The notes under the pieces: model-generated
Told to the model about the DNA's origin: nothing
Database searches by the model: none
The model's input: the letters and a program-made list of their open reading frames with translations, nothing else
Translations under genes and position numbers: made by a program
Shown here: positions 53,459-62,015 of the stretch, in pieces
How the letters are laid out: the number at the start of each line of letters is the position of its first letter
How positions within the stretch are numbered: position 1 is the stretch's first letter
Assembly (NCBI GenBank): GCA_965221635.1
Contig: OZ244902.1
Coordinates: 2,232,001-2,296,000, forward strand
Source: JAAXHB01 sp965221635
Lineage (GTDB): Bacteria > Actinomycetota > Acidimicrobiia > Acidimicrobiales > Aldehydirespiratoraceae
Direction of reading: 5' to 3'
Length of the DNA stretch: 64,000 nucleotides

Positions 53459-54484
53459 ATGAGAACGCAACGGAACAAGCCCGACACAGGCGTACCCGGG
53501 TCGGCGCCCAAGGCGTCGCACGAAGCGCTCTCGGCGCTGCTGGAGCACGCCTCGGCCTTGCCGGATTCCTTGGCGTCGCCTTCCGCCGGTGCAGCAACCA
53601 GTCCGCAAGGCACGGGCCCGCAAGCCGAGTCCGTGCTAGCCCCGCCCGCAGGCCCGGGCCCCAACGCCAGGTTCGCTCCACGCCTGGGCGACTTTCTCGA
53701 CCTGCCGGCCCGAGCCTCCAAACCCAGAACAACAGGCATCACCCACGTGTTCGACAAGGGCACCCCCCGGGCGGACGTGGAGGCCAGGCTCGCCTCTGCG
53801 GGCGCCTACGTGGACGTGTGGAAGCACGGCTTCGGCACCTCATACCTCGATCCACAAACCGCAGCAAAGAACGCGGTGCTGCGCCGCTACGGGGTGAAGT
53901 CGTGTCCAGGTGGCACGCTCATGGAGGCCGCCTGGCTGCAAGGCCGAGTGGACGCCTTCCTGCAATGGGCGACAGCCGCGGGCTTTGATTGCGTGGAGGT
54001 GTCCTCTGGTTCCACGTGCCTGCCCGCCGATGTGAAGGCGCGCCTCATCAGGAGGTCGTTGAGCCACGGTTTTGAGGTGTTCGCCGAGGTTGGAAGCAAG
54101 GACCCGGAGGCTGCGGTGTCACCTGAGGACTGGATGGGTGAAGCCAGATCCGATGCCGAGGCGGGCGCCAACTGGATCGTGGCCGAGGGCCGAGAGAGCG
54201 GCAATGTGGGCCTGTACAACCCTGATGGCTCGGTGCGCCAGGACGTTTTCGAAGCCCTCGAAACAGTCTCGGCAGCGACCGGGGTTGCCGTTGTGTACGA
54301 AGCGCCCAGGCGGTCACAGCAGGCGTGGCTGATCTCCAATGTCGGCCCCGACGCCAACCTCGGCAACGTCGCCCCAAGCGAGGTGCTCGGCCTCGAGGCG
54401 CTGCGCACCGGCCTACGAGCCGACACGATCACATCGCTGAACCCGGCTCCGCATCCCGAAGCCCCGCCCCGGCGCAGGCAATGA
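53459..54484 (+). CDS. ComA-type phosphosulfolactate synthase family protein
   Basis: A 341-residue protein. The first ~75 residues are low-complexity and could be untranslated or disordered. The rest matches ComA: RTTGITHVFDKGTPRADVEARL, YVDVWKHGFGTSYL, CPGGTLMEAAWLQGRVDAFL, CVEVSSGSTCLPADVKARLI and GANWIVAEGRESGNVGLYN. ComA adds sulfite to phosphoenolpyruvate, the first step to coenzyme M or sulfolactate. No other coenzyme M gene is present, so the nucleophile may differ. It leads a same-strand run with an unknown protein and two lyases. Confidence 0.82.
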   Translation: MRTQRNKPDTGVPGSAPKASHEALSALLEHASALPDSLASPSAGAATSPQGTGPQAESVLAPPAGPGPNARFAPRLGDFLDLPARASKPRTTGITHVFDKGTPRADVEARLASAGAYVDVWKHGFGTSYLDPQTAAKNAVLRRYGVKSCPGGTLMEAAWLQGRVDAFLQWATAAGFDCVEVSSGSTCLPADVKARLIRRSLSHGFEVFAEVGSKDPEAAVSPEDWMGEARSDAEAGANWIVAEGRESGNVGLYNPDGSVRQDVFEALETVSAATGVAVVYEAPRRSQQAWLISNVGPDANLGNVAPSEVLGLEALRTGLRADTITSLNPAPHPEAPPRRRQ

Positions 54485-54503
54485 CACCCGCCCCGCAACG
54501 AGC

Positions 54504-55688
54504 TTGATCTCGACGGCGCCAGTCGTGAACTCCGAAGCGTTTCCGTCGGCTCCAACGGGTGCAGCAGGTCGCATCGGCTCCGGCCCCACCGGTGACGATG
54601 GTGATGCGCCCCACGGCAACGACGAGCCGGGTCACGGTGTCGCCAGGGAAACCGTCGGCGCAGACCCCGACGAGTCGAGAGGCGCCACACGCTCCGGGCT
54701 CGGATCGGCGTTCGAGGAACCCGGGCCGGGATGGATCGTGGACTCGCGCTCGGTGAACGTGACGCCCCGCCGCTACCGCCAGGTGTCGCTGTCCGAGGCG
54801 CCAAGCCTGGATCCAGCCGACCTCGTGAACCACTTCACAGGCCGCGAGGCGTACAAGCACACACACTTCGTGGTGGCGCGCAAAGGCGCCCGACACGCGC
54901 TCGTGGAGCTGGCCCGCAAACCCGAGGATCCCGCAACAGCCCCGCTGTTCTCACCGCCGGTGGCAGCTCGAGTGCTCGCCGGCGCCGATGAGTGCGTTTA
55001 CGTGCGCGACGCCTCGGTCGACACCGGGATCGTCTCACAGTTGGCCGCCGTGGCTTGGCGCACAAGCCCTTCGGCTCGTTGTGTGATCGTGGAGGGCTTG
55101 TACCGCCATGTGAGCTTCATCCTCAATCCGTCACCCGTCGAGGTTGAGGTGGTGGACGAGGTGCCGCCCGAACCGGCCAAGCTCGCCGATCAGGTGCGAA
55201 GGGTGCTTGCAACAGACGAGACACTGCCCGCCATCGTGGTCGACGAGAACATCATCGACAGCAGGGCCGTGTTGGCCGAAAGCTCGCAGCGGCGCCGAGG
55301 AGAAGCACCCGCCACTGTTCTTGTGCCCTGCCAAGGCGGCGGTGGCGAGATCAACGACACGCAAACCCACTACCTGGATCAACGCCCCGAGCAGACCGAC
55401 TGGACTTTGCTGGGTTGCGAACGGTCACGCAGCATTCACAGATGGTTCTACGACAGCGAACCCCCAGAGGTGGTCGACATCTGCCCCCGCAGGTTCGTCA
55501 CCGCCGCCAACGATGCCGACGGCGAGCCACGGTTGCGCCTCAGTCGGTGCTGCATGCTGGAGGAGGGAATCGAGTTTCACGACGGAACCGCTTGGGTGCC
55601 CTGGGGCGCCACCCTGGGCGAAGTGAGCCAGGCCCTTCACCTGCTCGCCACCGCCGGCAAGAGCCCCCGCCTGTCCACGCCAAGCTGA
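54504..55688 (+). CDS. Unrecognised protein of the lyase operon
   Basis: A 394-residue protein whose first ~75 residues are acidic and disordered; the true start may be later than the TTG at 54504. Visible segments: WIVDSRSVNVTPRRYRQVSL; FVVARKGARHALVELARKPED, a compact strand-helix pair; PSARCVIVEGLYRHVSFILNP; AIVVDENIIDSRAVLAESSQRR; a mid-protein CERSRSIHRWFY; and a C-terminal CCMLEEGIEF with WVPWGATLGEVSQALHLL. No membrane segment. It lies 19 bp after the ComA-like gene and 16 bp before lyase 1, so almost certainly co-transcribed. Function unknown. Confidence 0.7.
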   Translation: MISTAPVVNSEAFPSAPTGAAGRIGSGPTGDDGDAPHGNDEPGHGVARETVGADPDESRGATRSGLGSAFEEPGPGWIVDSRSVNVTPRRYRQVSLSEAPSLDPADLVNHFTGREAYKHTHFVVARKGARHALVELARKPEDPATAPLFSPPVAARVLAGADECVYVRDASVDTGIVSQLAAVAWRTSPSARCVIVEGLYRHVSFILNPSPVEVEVVDEVPPEPAKLADQVRRVLATDETLPAIVVDENIIDSRAVLAESSQRRRGEAPATVLVPCQGGGGEINDTQTHYLDQRPEQTDWTLLGCERSRSIHRWFYDSEPPEVVDICPRRFVTAANDADGEPRLRLSRCCMLEEGIEFHDGTAWVPWGATLGEVSQALHLLATAGKSPRLSTPS

Positions 55689-55704
55689 TCGCACGGGCTG
55701 GCTC

Positions 55705-57105
55705 GTGGACGCGCACCTGATCGACTCGGCGATCTTCGGCCATGGCTGGTCCACCCCCGAATCACGGGAGGTGTTCAGCGAGGCCGGTCGCACCGCCCGC
55801 TGGCTGACAGTCCTCAAGGCGCTGGCGTCCGCCCAGGCCGACATGGGCATCATCCCCGCCTCGTCCGCGCAAGCCATCGAATCGCTCGACGCCACCAAGC
55901 TCGACTTCGGGCGCATCGCCGAGGGCACCCGCCGAACATCGCATTCCACGCTCGGATTGATCTCCGAACTGCAGCGCCACCTGCCCGAGGCTGCCCGCGA
56001 GCACGTGTACTACGGCGTCACCGTGCAGGACATCACCGACACGTCCGCGGCGCTGGAGATCCAAGAAATCACCGGCGCGGCTTGGCGTGATCTCTGGGCC
56101 ATCGAAGGCGCCCTGGTCGACCTGGCCGAGGCACACGTCCACACCCCGATGCTGGGCCGCACCCACGGCCAGCCCGGCGCCCCGATCACCTTCGGCTTCA
56201 AAGCCGCCTGCTGGGCAGACGAGGTGGCACGCCACCTGCAGCGCCTCACCCAGGCCGCCCCCCGCCTGCTGGTGGCACAGCTTGCGGGAGCGGTGGGAGT
56301 GCTCGGATTCTTCGGCAACGACGGATTGGAGTTGCGCCGCCGCTTCAGTGCCCGGCTGGGGTTGGGCGAACCGACCGCTTCGTGGACCAGCGCCCGTGAT
56401 CGCCTCGCCGAGCTGGGATGGTTGGCGGCCACGATCACCGCCACCCTGGCCCGTGTGTGCAACGAGGTGTACAACCTGCAACGAGGCGAGATCGCCGAAC
56501 TGGCAGAGGGCTCGTCGGCTCATACCGTGGGCAGCATCACCATGCCCCACAAGAACAACCCCGAAAGCAGCGAACAAACCGTGGTGCTGGCCCGGCTTGT
56601 GCGATCAGCTGCCGGGGTGCTCACCGAAACGATGGTGGCCGACCACGAGCGTGACGCAAGGTCTTGGAAGGCCGAATGGGTGCTGCTGCCCGAGATCGGG
56701 CACTACACGATGACCCAAACCGCGATGGCGCGAACCCTCGTGACGGGCCTTGAGGTGAACGTCGCCGCAATGGGCGCGAACCTCGCCCGTCACGGGCATT
56801 TCGAGTCCCAGGAGTTGTTGCGACGCCTGTCGGCAAGGATCGGCAAGCACAACGCCCAGGCCCGCCTGCAGGAGCTGTACTCCCAAGCCCGTCGCAACGC
56901 CGTCGAAGTGGCCGACATCGTCCGCGGCCTGCCCCCCGACGATCCCGTGGCAGCCGCGGCGCGCCACGGCGGCGACGTGTTCGGCCAAAGCAGCGCTCCG
57001 GCGCTCGGCCAGGCAGCCGAAATGGCCACCGCGGTGGTAACAGCGGCTCGCACCAGACGCCAAGGCGAATCGCAGCACTGGCCGGCGCTTCCCCTCAAAC
57101 GATGA
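55705..57105 (+). CDS. Fumarase/aspartase-superfamily lyase 1 (adenylosuccinate-lyase-like)
   Basis: A 466-residue lyase. It has the C1 region TVQDITDTS, the C2 region GRTHGQPGAPITFGFK with the catalytic-base His, and the flexible C3 signature GSITMPHKNNPESSE (residues 276-290). The superfamily cleaves C-N or C-O bonds of succinyl-type compounds, usually releasing fumarate. Closest in appearance to adenylosuccinate lyase/PcaB types, but purine genes are not nearby, so a pathway-specific substrate is likely. GTG start; its stop overlaps the next lyase start (ATGA). Confidence 0.88.
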   Translation: MDAHLIDSAIFGHGWSTPESREVFSEAGRTARWLTVLKALASAQADMGIIPASSAQAIESLDATKLDFGRIAEGTRRTSHSTLGLISELQRHLPEAAREHVYYGVTVQDITDTSAALEIQEITGAAWRDLWAIEGALVDLAEAHVHTPMLGRTHGQPGAPITFGFKAACWADEVARHLQRLTQAAPRLLVAQLAGAVGVLGFFGNDGLELRRRFSARLGLGEPTASWTSARDRLAELGWLAATITATLARVCNEVYNLQRGEIAELAEGSSAHTVGSITMPHKNNPESSEQTVVLARLVRSAAGVLTETMVADHERDARSWKAEWVLLPEIGHYTMTQTAMARTLVTGLEVNVAAMGANLARHGHFESQELLRRLSARIGKHNAQARLQELYSQARRNAVEVADIVRGLPPDDPVAAAARHGGDVFGQSSAPALGQAAEMATAVVTAARTRRQGESQHWPALPLKR

Positions 57106-58625
57106 ACTCCAACGAGCGTTCCTCTGCGGGCGCCAGAGTGGCGGGTCCCTCCGACGCGGCACCGGCGCCCGAATTGATCGACGCCGGTTTCTCCTGGGAG
57201 ATCGCGGATGCTCCGCTGTTGCATCACGGCCTGAACTTGGCCGATTTGGCGCACGTGCTCGACCTGCGAACTCGGGGCCTCGTGCCCGACGATGCCGCCG
57301 CGGCGTTGCTGGGGGTGCTTCTCGAAGCCCACCGCACACCTGCGGAGGACTTCGGCTACCAGCCCGACTACGGCGAGGTGTACAACTCGCGTGAGCGCCG
57401 CTTCGTTGTACAGATCGGCGACTCGGCCGGGTGGCTGCACGCAGGCCGCCCCAGGCGGGAGGCCGCCCGCATTGCGCTGAGGTTGCTGCTGCGACAACAA
57501 AGCACCCGACTCATGGCCACATGCGCGGATTTCGCCCGCAGCGCGGTGGCCACCGCCGCCAAGCACGCCGAAACGTTCATGCCCGACCAGACCTACCTGC
57601 AGCAGGCCCAGCCGTCCACGTTCGGCCATTACCTGTTGGCGTTCGTTCCACCGGCGCTGCGCGACGGCGACCGGCTCACCGCCGCTCTGGCCGAGGTGAA
57701 CTCCAGCCCCGGCGGCGCCGGTTGCGTGAACGGCTCAAGGCTGTTGCAGGACCGCGATTTGATCGCCGAACGGCTCGGTTTTGACGGGATCATCCGTCAC
57801 ACCCGCGACGCAATGTGGCAAACCGACGTTTTTGTGGACTTGCTTGCCACTGCGGTGAGCATCGTGGCGAACCAGTCCAAACTGGCAGAAGACCTCGAGA
57901 TTTGGTCGAGCCAAGAGTTCGACTACGTGGAACTCGACGGGCCGTTCACACGGTCGTCGGTGCTGATGCCCCAGAAACGCAACCCGTACTCTCTGTCGAT
58001 CATCCGGGGTGCAAGCGGTGTGCTGATCGGTCGCATGAGCGGTTTCCTGGCGGTGGTGAAGAGCCCATCGGCGCGCAGCGACAACCTGATCTTCGCCTAC
58101 GGGGAGATTCCACGCGCCCTTGATCTCGCCACCCGTGTCGGTGCCTTGGCTTCCGGGGTGGTTCGCACGCTCAGCGTGAACGAGTCCCGCATGTGGAGCG
58201 AACTCGAACGCGGTTTCAGTCAGGCAACCGACCTCGCCGAGCACGTCATGGTGGAGGCCGGCCTCGATTACCGCACCGCCTATCGAATCGCGGGCGCAAC
58301 GGTGAAGGAGGTCAGCCGCCAGGGTCGTCGGGGCTGTGACATCACCCCCGAACTGTTGGATCGTTGCGCCTTGCAGGTGTGTGGCCGCGAACTTGGCCTC
58401 GACGCCGCATCTCTCGCCGCGGTGCTTGACCCGCGACGGATTGTGTCCACTCGGCAGGCCGCCGGTGGCGCCGAGCCAGGCGAGGTTCGGTCCATGGCCG
58501 AACGCTTCGATGAGGGGGCTCGCCGTCTGGCAGGTGTTGCGGAGCGGGAGTCGGCCCGGTTCGAGAAGTCCGAGCAGCGCCTCATTGCCGAGGCCGAGGC
58601 TTTCGTGGCCTCCCGCCACCGCTAA
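57102..58625 (+). CDS. Fumarase/aspartase-superfamily lyase 2 (argininosuccinate-lyase-like)
   Basis: A 507-residue lyase. It has DQTYLQQAQPSTFGHYLLAF as the C2 region, a GGAGCVNGSRL turn, and the C3 signature SSVLMPQKRNPYSLSIIRG (from Ser285; Lys292 and Asn294), the argininosuccinate-lyase pattern. No argG or other arginine gene is near. Translationally coupled to lyase 1, which suggests the two act in sequence on one catabolite, or form a hetero-oligomer. The released product, often fumarate, would enter the TCA cycle. Substrate unknown. Confidence 0.88.
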   Translation: MNSNERSSAGARVAGPSDAAPAPELIDAGFSWEIADAPLLHHGLNLADLAHVLDLRTRGLVPDDAAAALLGVLLEAHRTPAEDFGYQPDYGEVYNSRERRFVVQIGDSAGWLHAGRPRREAARIALRLLLRQQSTRLMATCADFARSAVATAAKHAETFMPDQTYLQQAQPSTFGHYLLAFVPPALRDGDRLTAALAEVNSSPGGAGCVNGSRLLQDRDLIAERLGFDGIIRHTRDAMWQTDVFVDLLATAVSIVANQSKLAEDLEIWSSQEFDYVELDGPFTRSSVLMPQKRNPYSLSIIRGASGVLIGRMSGFLAVVKSPSARSDNLIFAYGEIPRALDLATRVGALASGVVRTLSVNESRMWSELERGFSQATDLAEHVMVEAGLDYRTAYRIAGATVKEVSRQGRRGCDITPELLDRCALQVCGRELGLDAASLAAVLDPRRIVSTRQAAGGAEPGEVRSMAERFDEGARRLAGVAERESARFEKSEQRLIAEAEAFVASRHR

Positions 58626-58706
58626 CGCACCGCTGCCGGCGCCGCGCGGGCCACGTTGCGGTGGCCTGGGTCGCTCGTCGAGGCTGGCGGATCCGCCGGG
58701 AGTTGA

Positions 58707-58742
58707 TTGACACCACCCGGGTGGTGCTAGACAATTCAACTA
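58707..58742 (+). promoter_or_regulatory. Nitrile hydratase promoter with embedded palindromic operator
   Basis: TTGACA at 58707-58712 and GACAAT at 58730-58735 are spaced 17 bp. The start codon of the beta subunit follows six bases after the -10 box, so the mRNA is probably leaderless. The perfect palindrome CACCACCCGGGTGGTG (58711-58726) fills the spacer, where a bound repressor would block polymerase. No regulator gene is adjacent. Confidence 0.55.
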
Positions 58743-59401
58743 TGGACGGCATACACGACATGGGCGGAATGCAAGGCTTCGGGTCGGTGGTGATCGACGC
58801 CGACGAGCCGGTGTTCCGCGAGGAATGGCACAGCAAGGCTTTCGCCATGGGGGTGATGTCGATGGGCCTGTCGGGCACCAACCTCGACGCCTTCCGTCAC
58901 GCCATCGAACGGCTTCACCCCTCTGAGTACCTCGCTGACGGCTACTACGGCCGCTGGCTGGGATGCGCCGAAACGCTGCTGGTGGACAGCGGCGTGCTCG
59001 CGCCGGGAGCGGTGGACGCCAGAGCCCGGGCCCTGATGGGCGAATCGGTGCAGGAACCCCCGGGCACCGAGGAGAACAAACCCTCCTACGAAAGGGGAGG
59101 CCCCGGTTCGCTGCGCCAGATCGACGACCCTTGCCGTTTCGCAGTGGGTGACCGGGTGCGGGCATCCGAGCACGGCGCCGAGGGCCACACACGCCTGCCG
59201 CGTTACGTGCGGGGTCGCCGTGGCACGGTTGTGGCGGTGCGCCCAGCGGCGGTGCTGCCTGATTCCAACGCTCATTTCCAAGGCGAGAATCCCCAGCACA
59301 CCTACACCGTGGAGTTCACCTCAACCGAACTTTGGGGTGAGGGCTCCGAGCCCAGCACCCTTCGAATCGACCTTTTCGAGAGCTACATGGAGGCCGACTG
59401 A
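58742..59401 (+). CDS. nthB: Nitrile hydratase subunit beta
   Basis: A 219-residue subunit. It begins MDGIHDMGGMQGFGSV, the invariant N-terminus of beta subunits. The SH3-like C-terminal barrel has FAVGDRVRASEHGAEGHTRLPRYVRGRRGTVVAV and ends TLRIDLFESYMEAD. With alpha it hydrates nitriles to amides in the cytoplasm. The gene order beta-alpha-accessory is that of cobalt-type enzymes. Stop overlaps the alpha start. Leaderless promoter upstream. Confidence 0.93.
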   Translation: MDGIHDMGGMQGFGSVVIDADEPVFREEWHSKAFAMGVMSMGLSGTNLDAFRHAIERLHPSEYLADGYYGRWLGCAETLLVDSGVLAPGAVDARARALMGESVQEPPGTEENKPSYERGGPGSLRQIDDPCRFAVGDRVRASEHGAEGHTRLPRYVRGRRGTVVAVRPAAVLPDSNAHFQGENPQHTYTVEFTSTELWGEGSEPSTLRIDLFESYMEAD

Positions 59402-60000
59402 TGACTGAGCATCCCCACAGCCCTGCCCGACCCCCCGCCGCGGTGAGAGCAGAAGCGCTCGAATCGCTGCTCGTGGAGCGCGGCCTGGTGAAGAGCGAGG
59501 TTCTTGACGGGTTCATCAACCGTTACGTGAACGACGTGGGCCCCATGAACGGCGCCAAAGTTGTGGCCAAAGCCTGGACCGACGACGACTACCGGGCCAA
59601 GCTCCTCTCCGATGGCACCGGCGCCATCGGCGAACTCGGCTTTGCGGGCCCACAAGGCGAGCACATCGTGGTGGTGGAGAACACCGACGACGTTCACAAC
59701 GTGGTGGTGTGCACGCTGTGTTCGTGTTACCCGTGGCCGGTGCTGGGCCTGCCGCCTGAGTGGTACAAGGACCCTGCCTACCGCAGCCGCATGGTGCGCG
59801 AACCCAGAACCCTGCTCGGCGAGATGGGCCTCGATCTCGACGAAGGCACCGACGTGCGGGTGTGGGACTCCAGCGCCGAGAACCGCTACCTGGTGCTGCC
59901 ACAGCGCCCCGCCGGAACCGAAGCCCTCAGCGAAGAGGAACTGGCCTCTCTGGTCACCCGCGACGCCATGGTGGGCGTCGCCCGGGTGAGCGCAGGCTGA
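59401..60000 (+). CDS. nthA: Nitrile hydratase subunit alpha (cobalt type)
   Basis: A 199-residue catalytic subunit. The metal claw Cys104-Thr105-Leu106-Cys107-Ser108-Cys109 lies in VVCTLCSCYPWPVLGLPPEWYK. Thr in the second position is the signature of cobalt rather than iron enzymes, fitting the cbtBA genes in this window. Cys107 and Cys109 are the residues normally oxidised to sulfinic and sulfenic acids. Thiocyanate hydrolase gamma subunits look similar, but that enzyme has a split beta chain, which is not the case here. Confidence 0.93.
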   Translation: MTEHPHSPARPPAAVRAEALESLLVERGLVKSEVLDGFINRYVNDVGPMNGAKVVAKAWTDDDYRAKLLSDGTGAIGELGFAGPQGEHIVVVENTDDVHNVVVCTLCSCYPWPVLGLPPEWYKDPAYRSRMVREPRTLLGEMGLDLDEGTDVRVWDSSAENRYLVLPQRPAGTEALSEEELASLVTRDAMVGVARVSAG

Positions 60001-60091
60001 CGGCCACACCAGGACTCGGGTCACCCACCCGCTCGACAGCCGGCGATTTAGCCGGTTGTGCTGGTCGCCGAACCTTGCCCCGGAGGCACTG

Positions 60092-60592
60092 ATGGCCCAA
60101 GTTGAAACATCCGCACCCCAAGGCGAGTCCTTGGCAGCCTTCGAGTTGCCTTCGCTGGACGTGGAGGGTGCCGCGGCGCCGCCCCGACTCAACGGCGAGC
60201 TTGTGTTCGCCGCGCCCTGGGAGAGCCGCAGCTTCGCCATGGCCTTCGCGCTGGTGGAGCGAGGCGACTTCACCTGGGACGAGTTTCGAGACCATCTGAT
60301 CGACTGCATCGCTCGTTGGGAGCAACAGCACGCCGGTAGTGGCGCCAAGACGGCTGAACCCGAGGCCGGATCGAGTGGCACAGACGACTTCGACGCCGAG
60401 TACCGCTACTACGAATGCTGGCAGCAAGCCCTCGAGGAGATCGTGGCGGCGCGTGCGATCCTGGGCGCCGATGACCTAGCCGAGCGGGTTCAGGCCTTCG
60501 AGGCCCGCCCACCGGGCCACGACCACGGCGACGACCACGATCACGACCACGACCACCATCACGGCCACGACCACCACCACCATCACGGTTGA
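60092..60592 (+). CDS. Nitrile hydratase accessory protein with His-rich cobalt tail
   Basis: A 166-residue protein with GGAGG at 60082 and ATG at 60092. The core resembles the N-terminal half of the beta subunit (LVFAAPWESRSFAMAFALVERGDFTWDEFRDHLI, then YYECWQQALEEIVAA), as in nitrile hydratase activator proteins that deliver cobalt and assist Cys oxidation. Residues 143-166 are an Asp/His-rich tail with 14 histidines, absent from ordinary activators. The tail suggests metal storage or delivery by the chaperone itself. Confidence 0.85.
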   Translation: MAQVETSAPQGESLAAFELPSLDVEGAAAPPRLNGELVFAAPWESRSFAMAFALVERGDFTWDEFRDHLIDCIARWEQQHAGSGAKTAEPEAGSSGTDDFDAEYRYYECWQQALEEIVAARAILGADDLAERVQAFEARPPGHDHGDDHDHDHDHHHGHDHHHHHG

Positions 60593-60617
60593 TCCCGCGA
60601 CAACGGTCGCCGGCGAG

Positions 60618-60639
60618 GTTCACGCCTAGGCTCGTGAAC
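60618..60639 (+). terminator. Hairpin between accessory and oxidoreductase genes
   Basis: GTTCACG pairs with CGTGAAC around CCTAGGCT, 26 bases after the accessory stop and 30 before the next start. It could attenuate transcription into the downstream gene or act as an operator. Confidence 0.3.
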
Positions 60640-60668
60640 TTGATGGTGCAACCAACAAGGATCGTTCA

Positions 60669-62000
60669 GTGAGAATCATTGTCATCGGAGGTGGCGCAGC
60701 CGGACTCGGCGCGGCGGGAGCAGCCAAGGGCGCCGCTCCCGACGCCGAGGTGGTGGTGTTCACCGAGTACGAAGATGTGGCCTACAGCCCGTGCGGCATC
60801 CCGTTCGTACACGGCAAGGAGATCGATTCGTTCGATCGCCTGTTTCTGGCCACCAAGGAGCAGTACGTCAACACCGGCATTGACGTTCGTTACGAAACCT
60901 CGGTGACGGCGCTTGATCCCAAGGCCCGAACTGTCACCGTCGACGAACGTGCCGAGCCTTATGACCGCCTGGTGATCGCCGCGGGTTGGAACTACGCACC
61001 CATCGGCGTGCCAGGCGCAGACCTTGACGGCATCTACGAGGTGAAGAACATCCGCCGGGCCATGGAATGGGACAAACGCCTCGACTCGCACAAGTCCGCG
61101 GTGGTGATAGAGGCTGGCCCGGTCGCCATGGAGATGGTGTCCGCGCTGGTGCATCGCAACATTGCCGTAACCGTGGTCGACCCGGCGCCGTGGCCGATGG
61201 CCGACGTGATCGACCCCGACATCGTTGAACCGATCCGACAGGCCTGGCAGGACGACGGCGTGGACATGCAGTGGGGCAATCGCGTGACCGCCCTGCACGG
61301 CGACAACGGCGCCCTGAGCCGCGTGGAAACCGAAAAGGGCGCATTCGACGCCGACCTGGCCATCGTCGGCACCCACAAGGTGGCCAACAACTCCCTCGCC
61401 GAGCAGGCCGGGCTCAAGATCGGCGCCACCGGCGGACTCATCGTGGATTCACGCATGACCACGTCGGATCCGAACATCTTCGCCGCGGGGGACTGCACCG
61501 AAATACCTCACGGCGTCACCAACATTCCCCTGCAGGGCCTGTCTGGTTCGCACGCCTACTCGCAGGGCAAAACCGCGGGCACCAACGCCGGGGGCGGCAA
61601 CCGTCACTACGAGCCTGTGTTCGTGCCGTGGGGAATGCTCGCAGGCGAATGGATGATCGGTGGCGTGTCCTTCGGCGAGACCCTCGCCACGGCGTTGGGC
61701 ATGCGCTTTGTGGTGGGCAAGGCCCAGGGCATCACCAGGGCCCGCTACTACCCGGGCGTGAGACCGATCACCGTGAAGCTGCTGGCCGAGCCCGGCACGG
61801 GAAAGCTCGTGGGCGCCCAGATGATCGGCGGCGAAGGCATCAAGGAACGCGCCGACTTTCTGGCCATGGCCGTGCGCTGCGGAATCGGCGTGAGCGAACT
61901 GGCCACCATGGAAAACGTGTACTCCCCGGCGATTGGGGCGCTCAACGAGCCGATCGCCATCGCCGCTCAGAACCTGCTCGCCAACCAGAACGCCAAGTAG
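60669..62000 (+). CDS. FAD/NAD(P)-dependent disulfide-type oxidoreductase (CoA-disulfide-reductase/NADH-oxidase family)
   Basis: A 443-residue flavoprotein. The N-terminal FAD motif is VIGGGAAGLGAAGAAKG, then VAYSPCGIPFVHG with the single redox Cys typical of CoA-disulfide reductase and Nox enzymes. An NAD(P) domain follows around residues 140-240, and the second FAD motif is IFAAGDCTEIPHG. A C-terminal dimerisation domain with ARYYPGVRPITVKLLAEPGTGKLVGAQMIGG completes the fold. GTG start. It may fill the role of the flavin oxidoreductase normally present in Nit1-type clusters. Substrate unknown. Confidence 0.85.
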   Translation: MRIIVIGGGAAGLGAAGAAKGAAPDAEVVVFTEYEDVAYSPCGIPFVHGKEIDSFDRLFLATKEQYVNTGIDVRYETSVTALDPKARTVTVDERAEPYDRLVIAAGWNYAPIGVPGADLDGIYEVKNIRRAMEWDKRLDSHKSAVVIEAGPVAMEMVSALVHRNIAVTVVDPAPWPMADVIDPDIVEPIRQAWQDDGVDMQWGNRVTALHGDNGALSRVETEKGAFDADLAIVGTHKVANNSLAEQAGLKIGATGGLIVDSRMTTSDPNIFAAGDCTEIPHGVTNIPLQGLSGSHAYSQGKTAGTNAGGGNRHYEPVFVPWGMLAGEWMIGGVSFGETLATALGMRFVVGKAQGITRARYYPGVRPITVKLLAEPGTGKLVGAQMIGGEGIKERADFLAMAVRCGIGVSELATMENVYSPAIGALNEPIAIAAQNLLANQNAK

Positions 62001-62015
62001 GCAAGGCGCACCACT

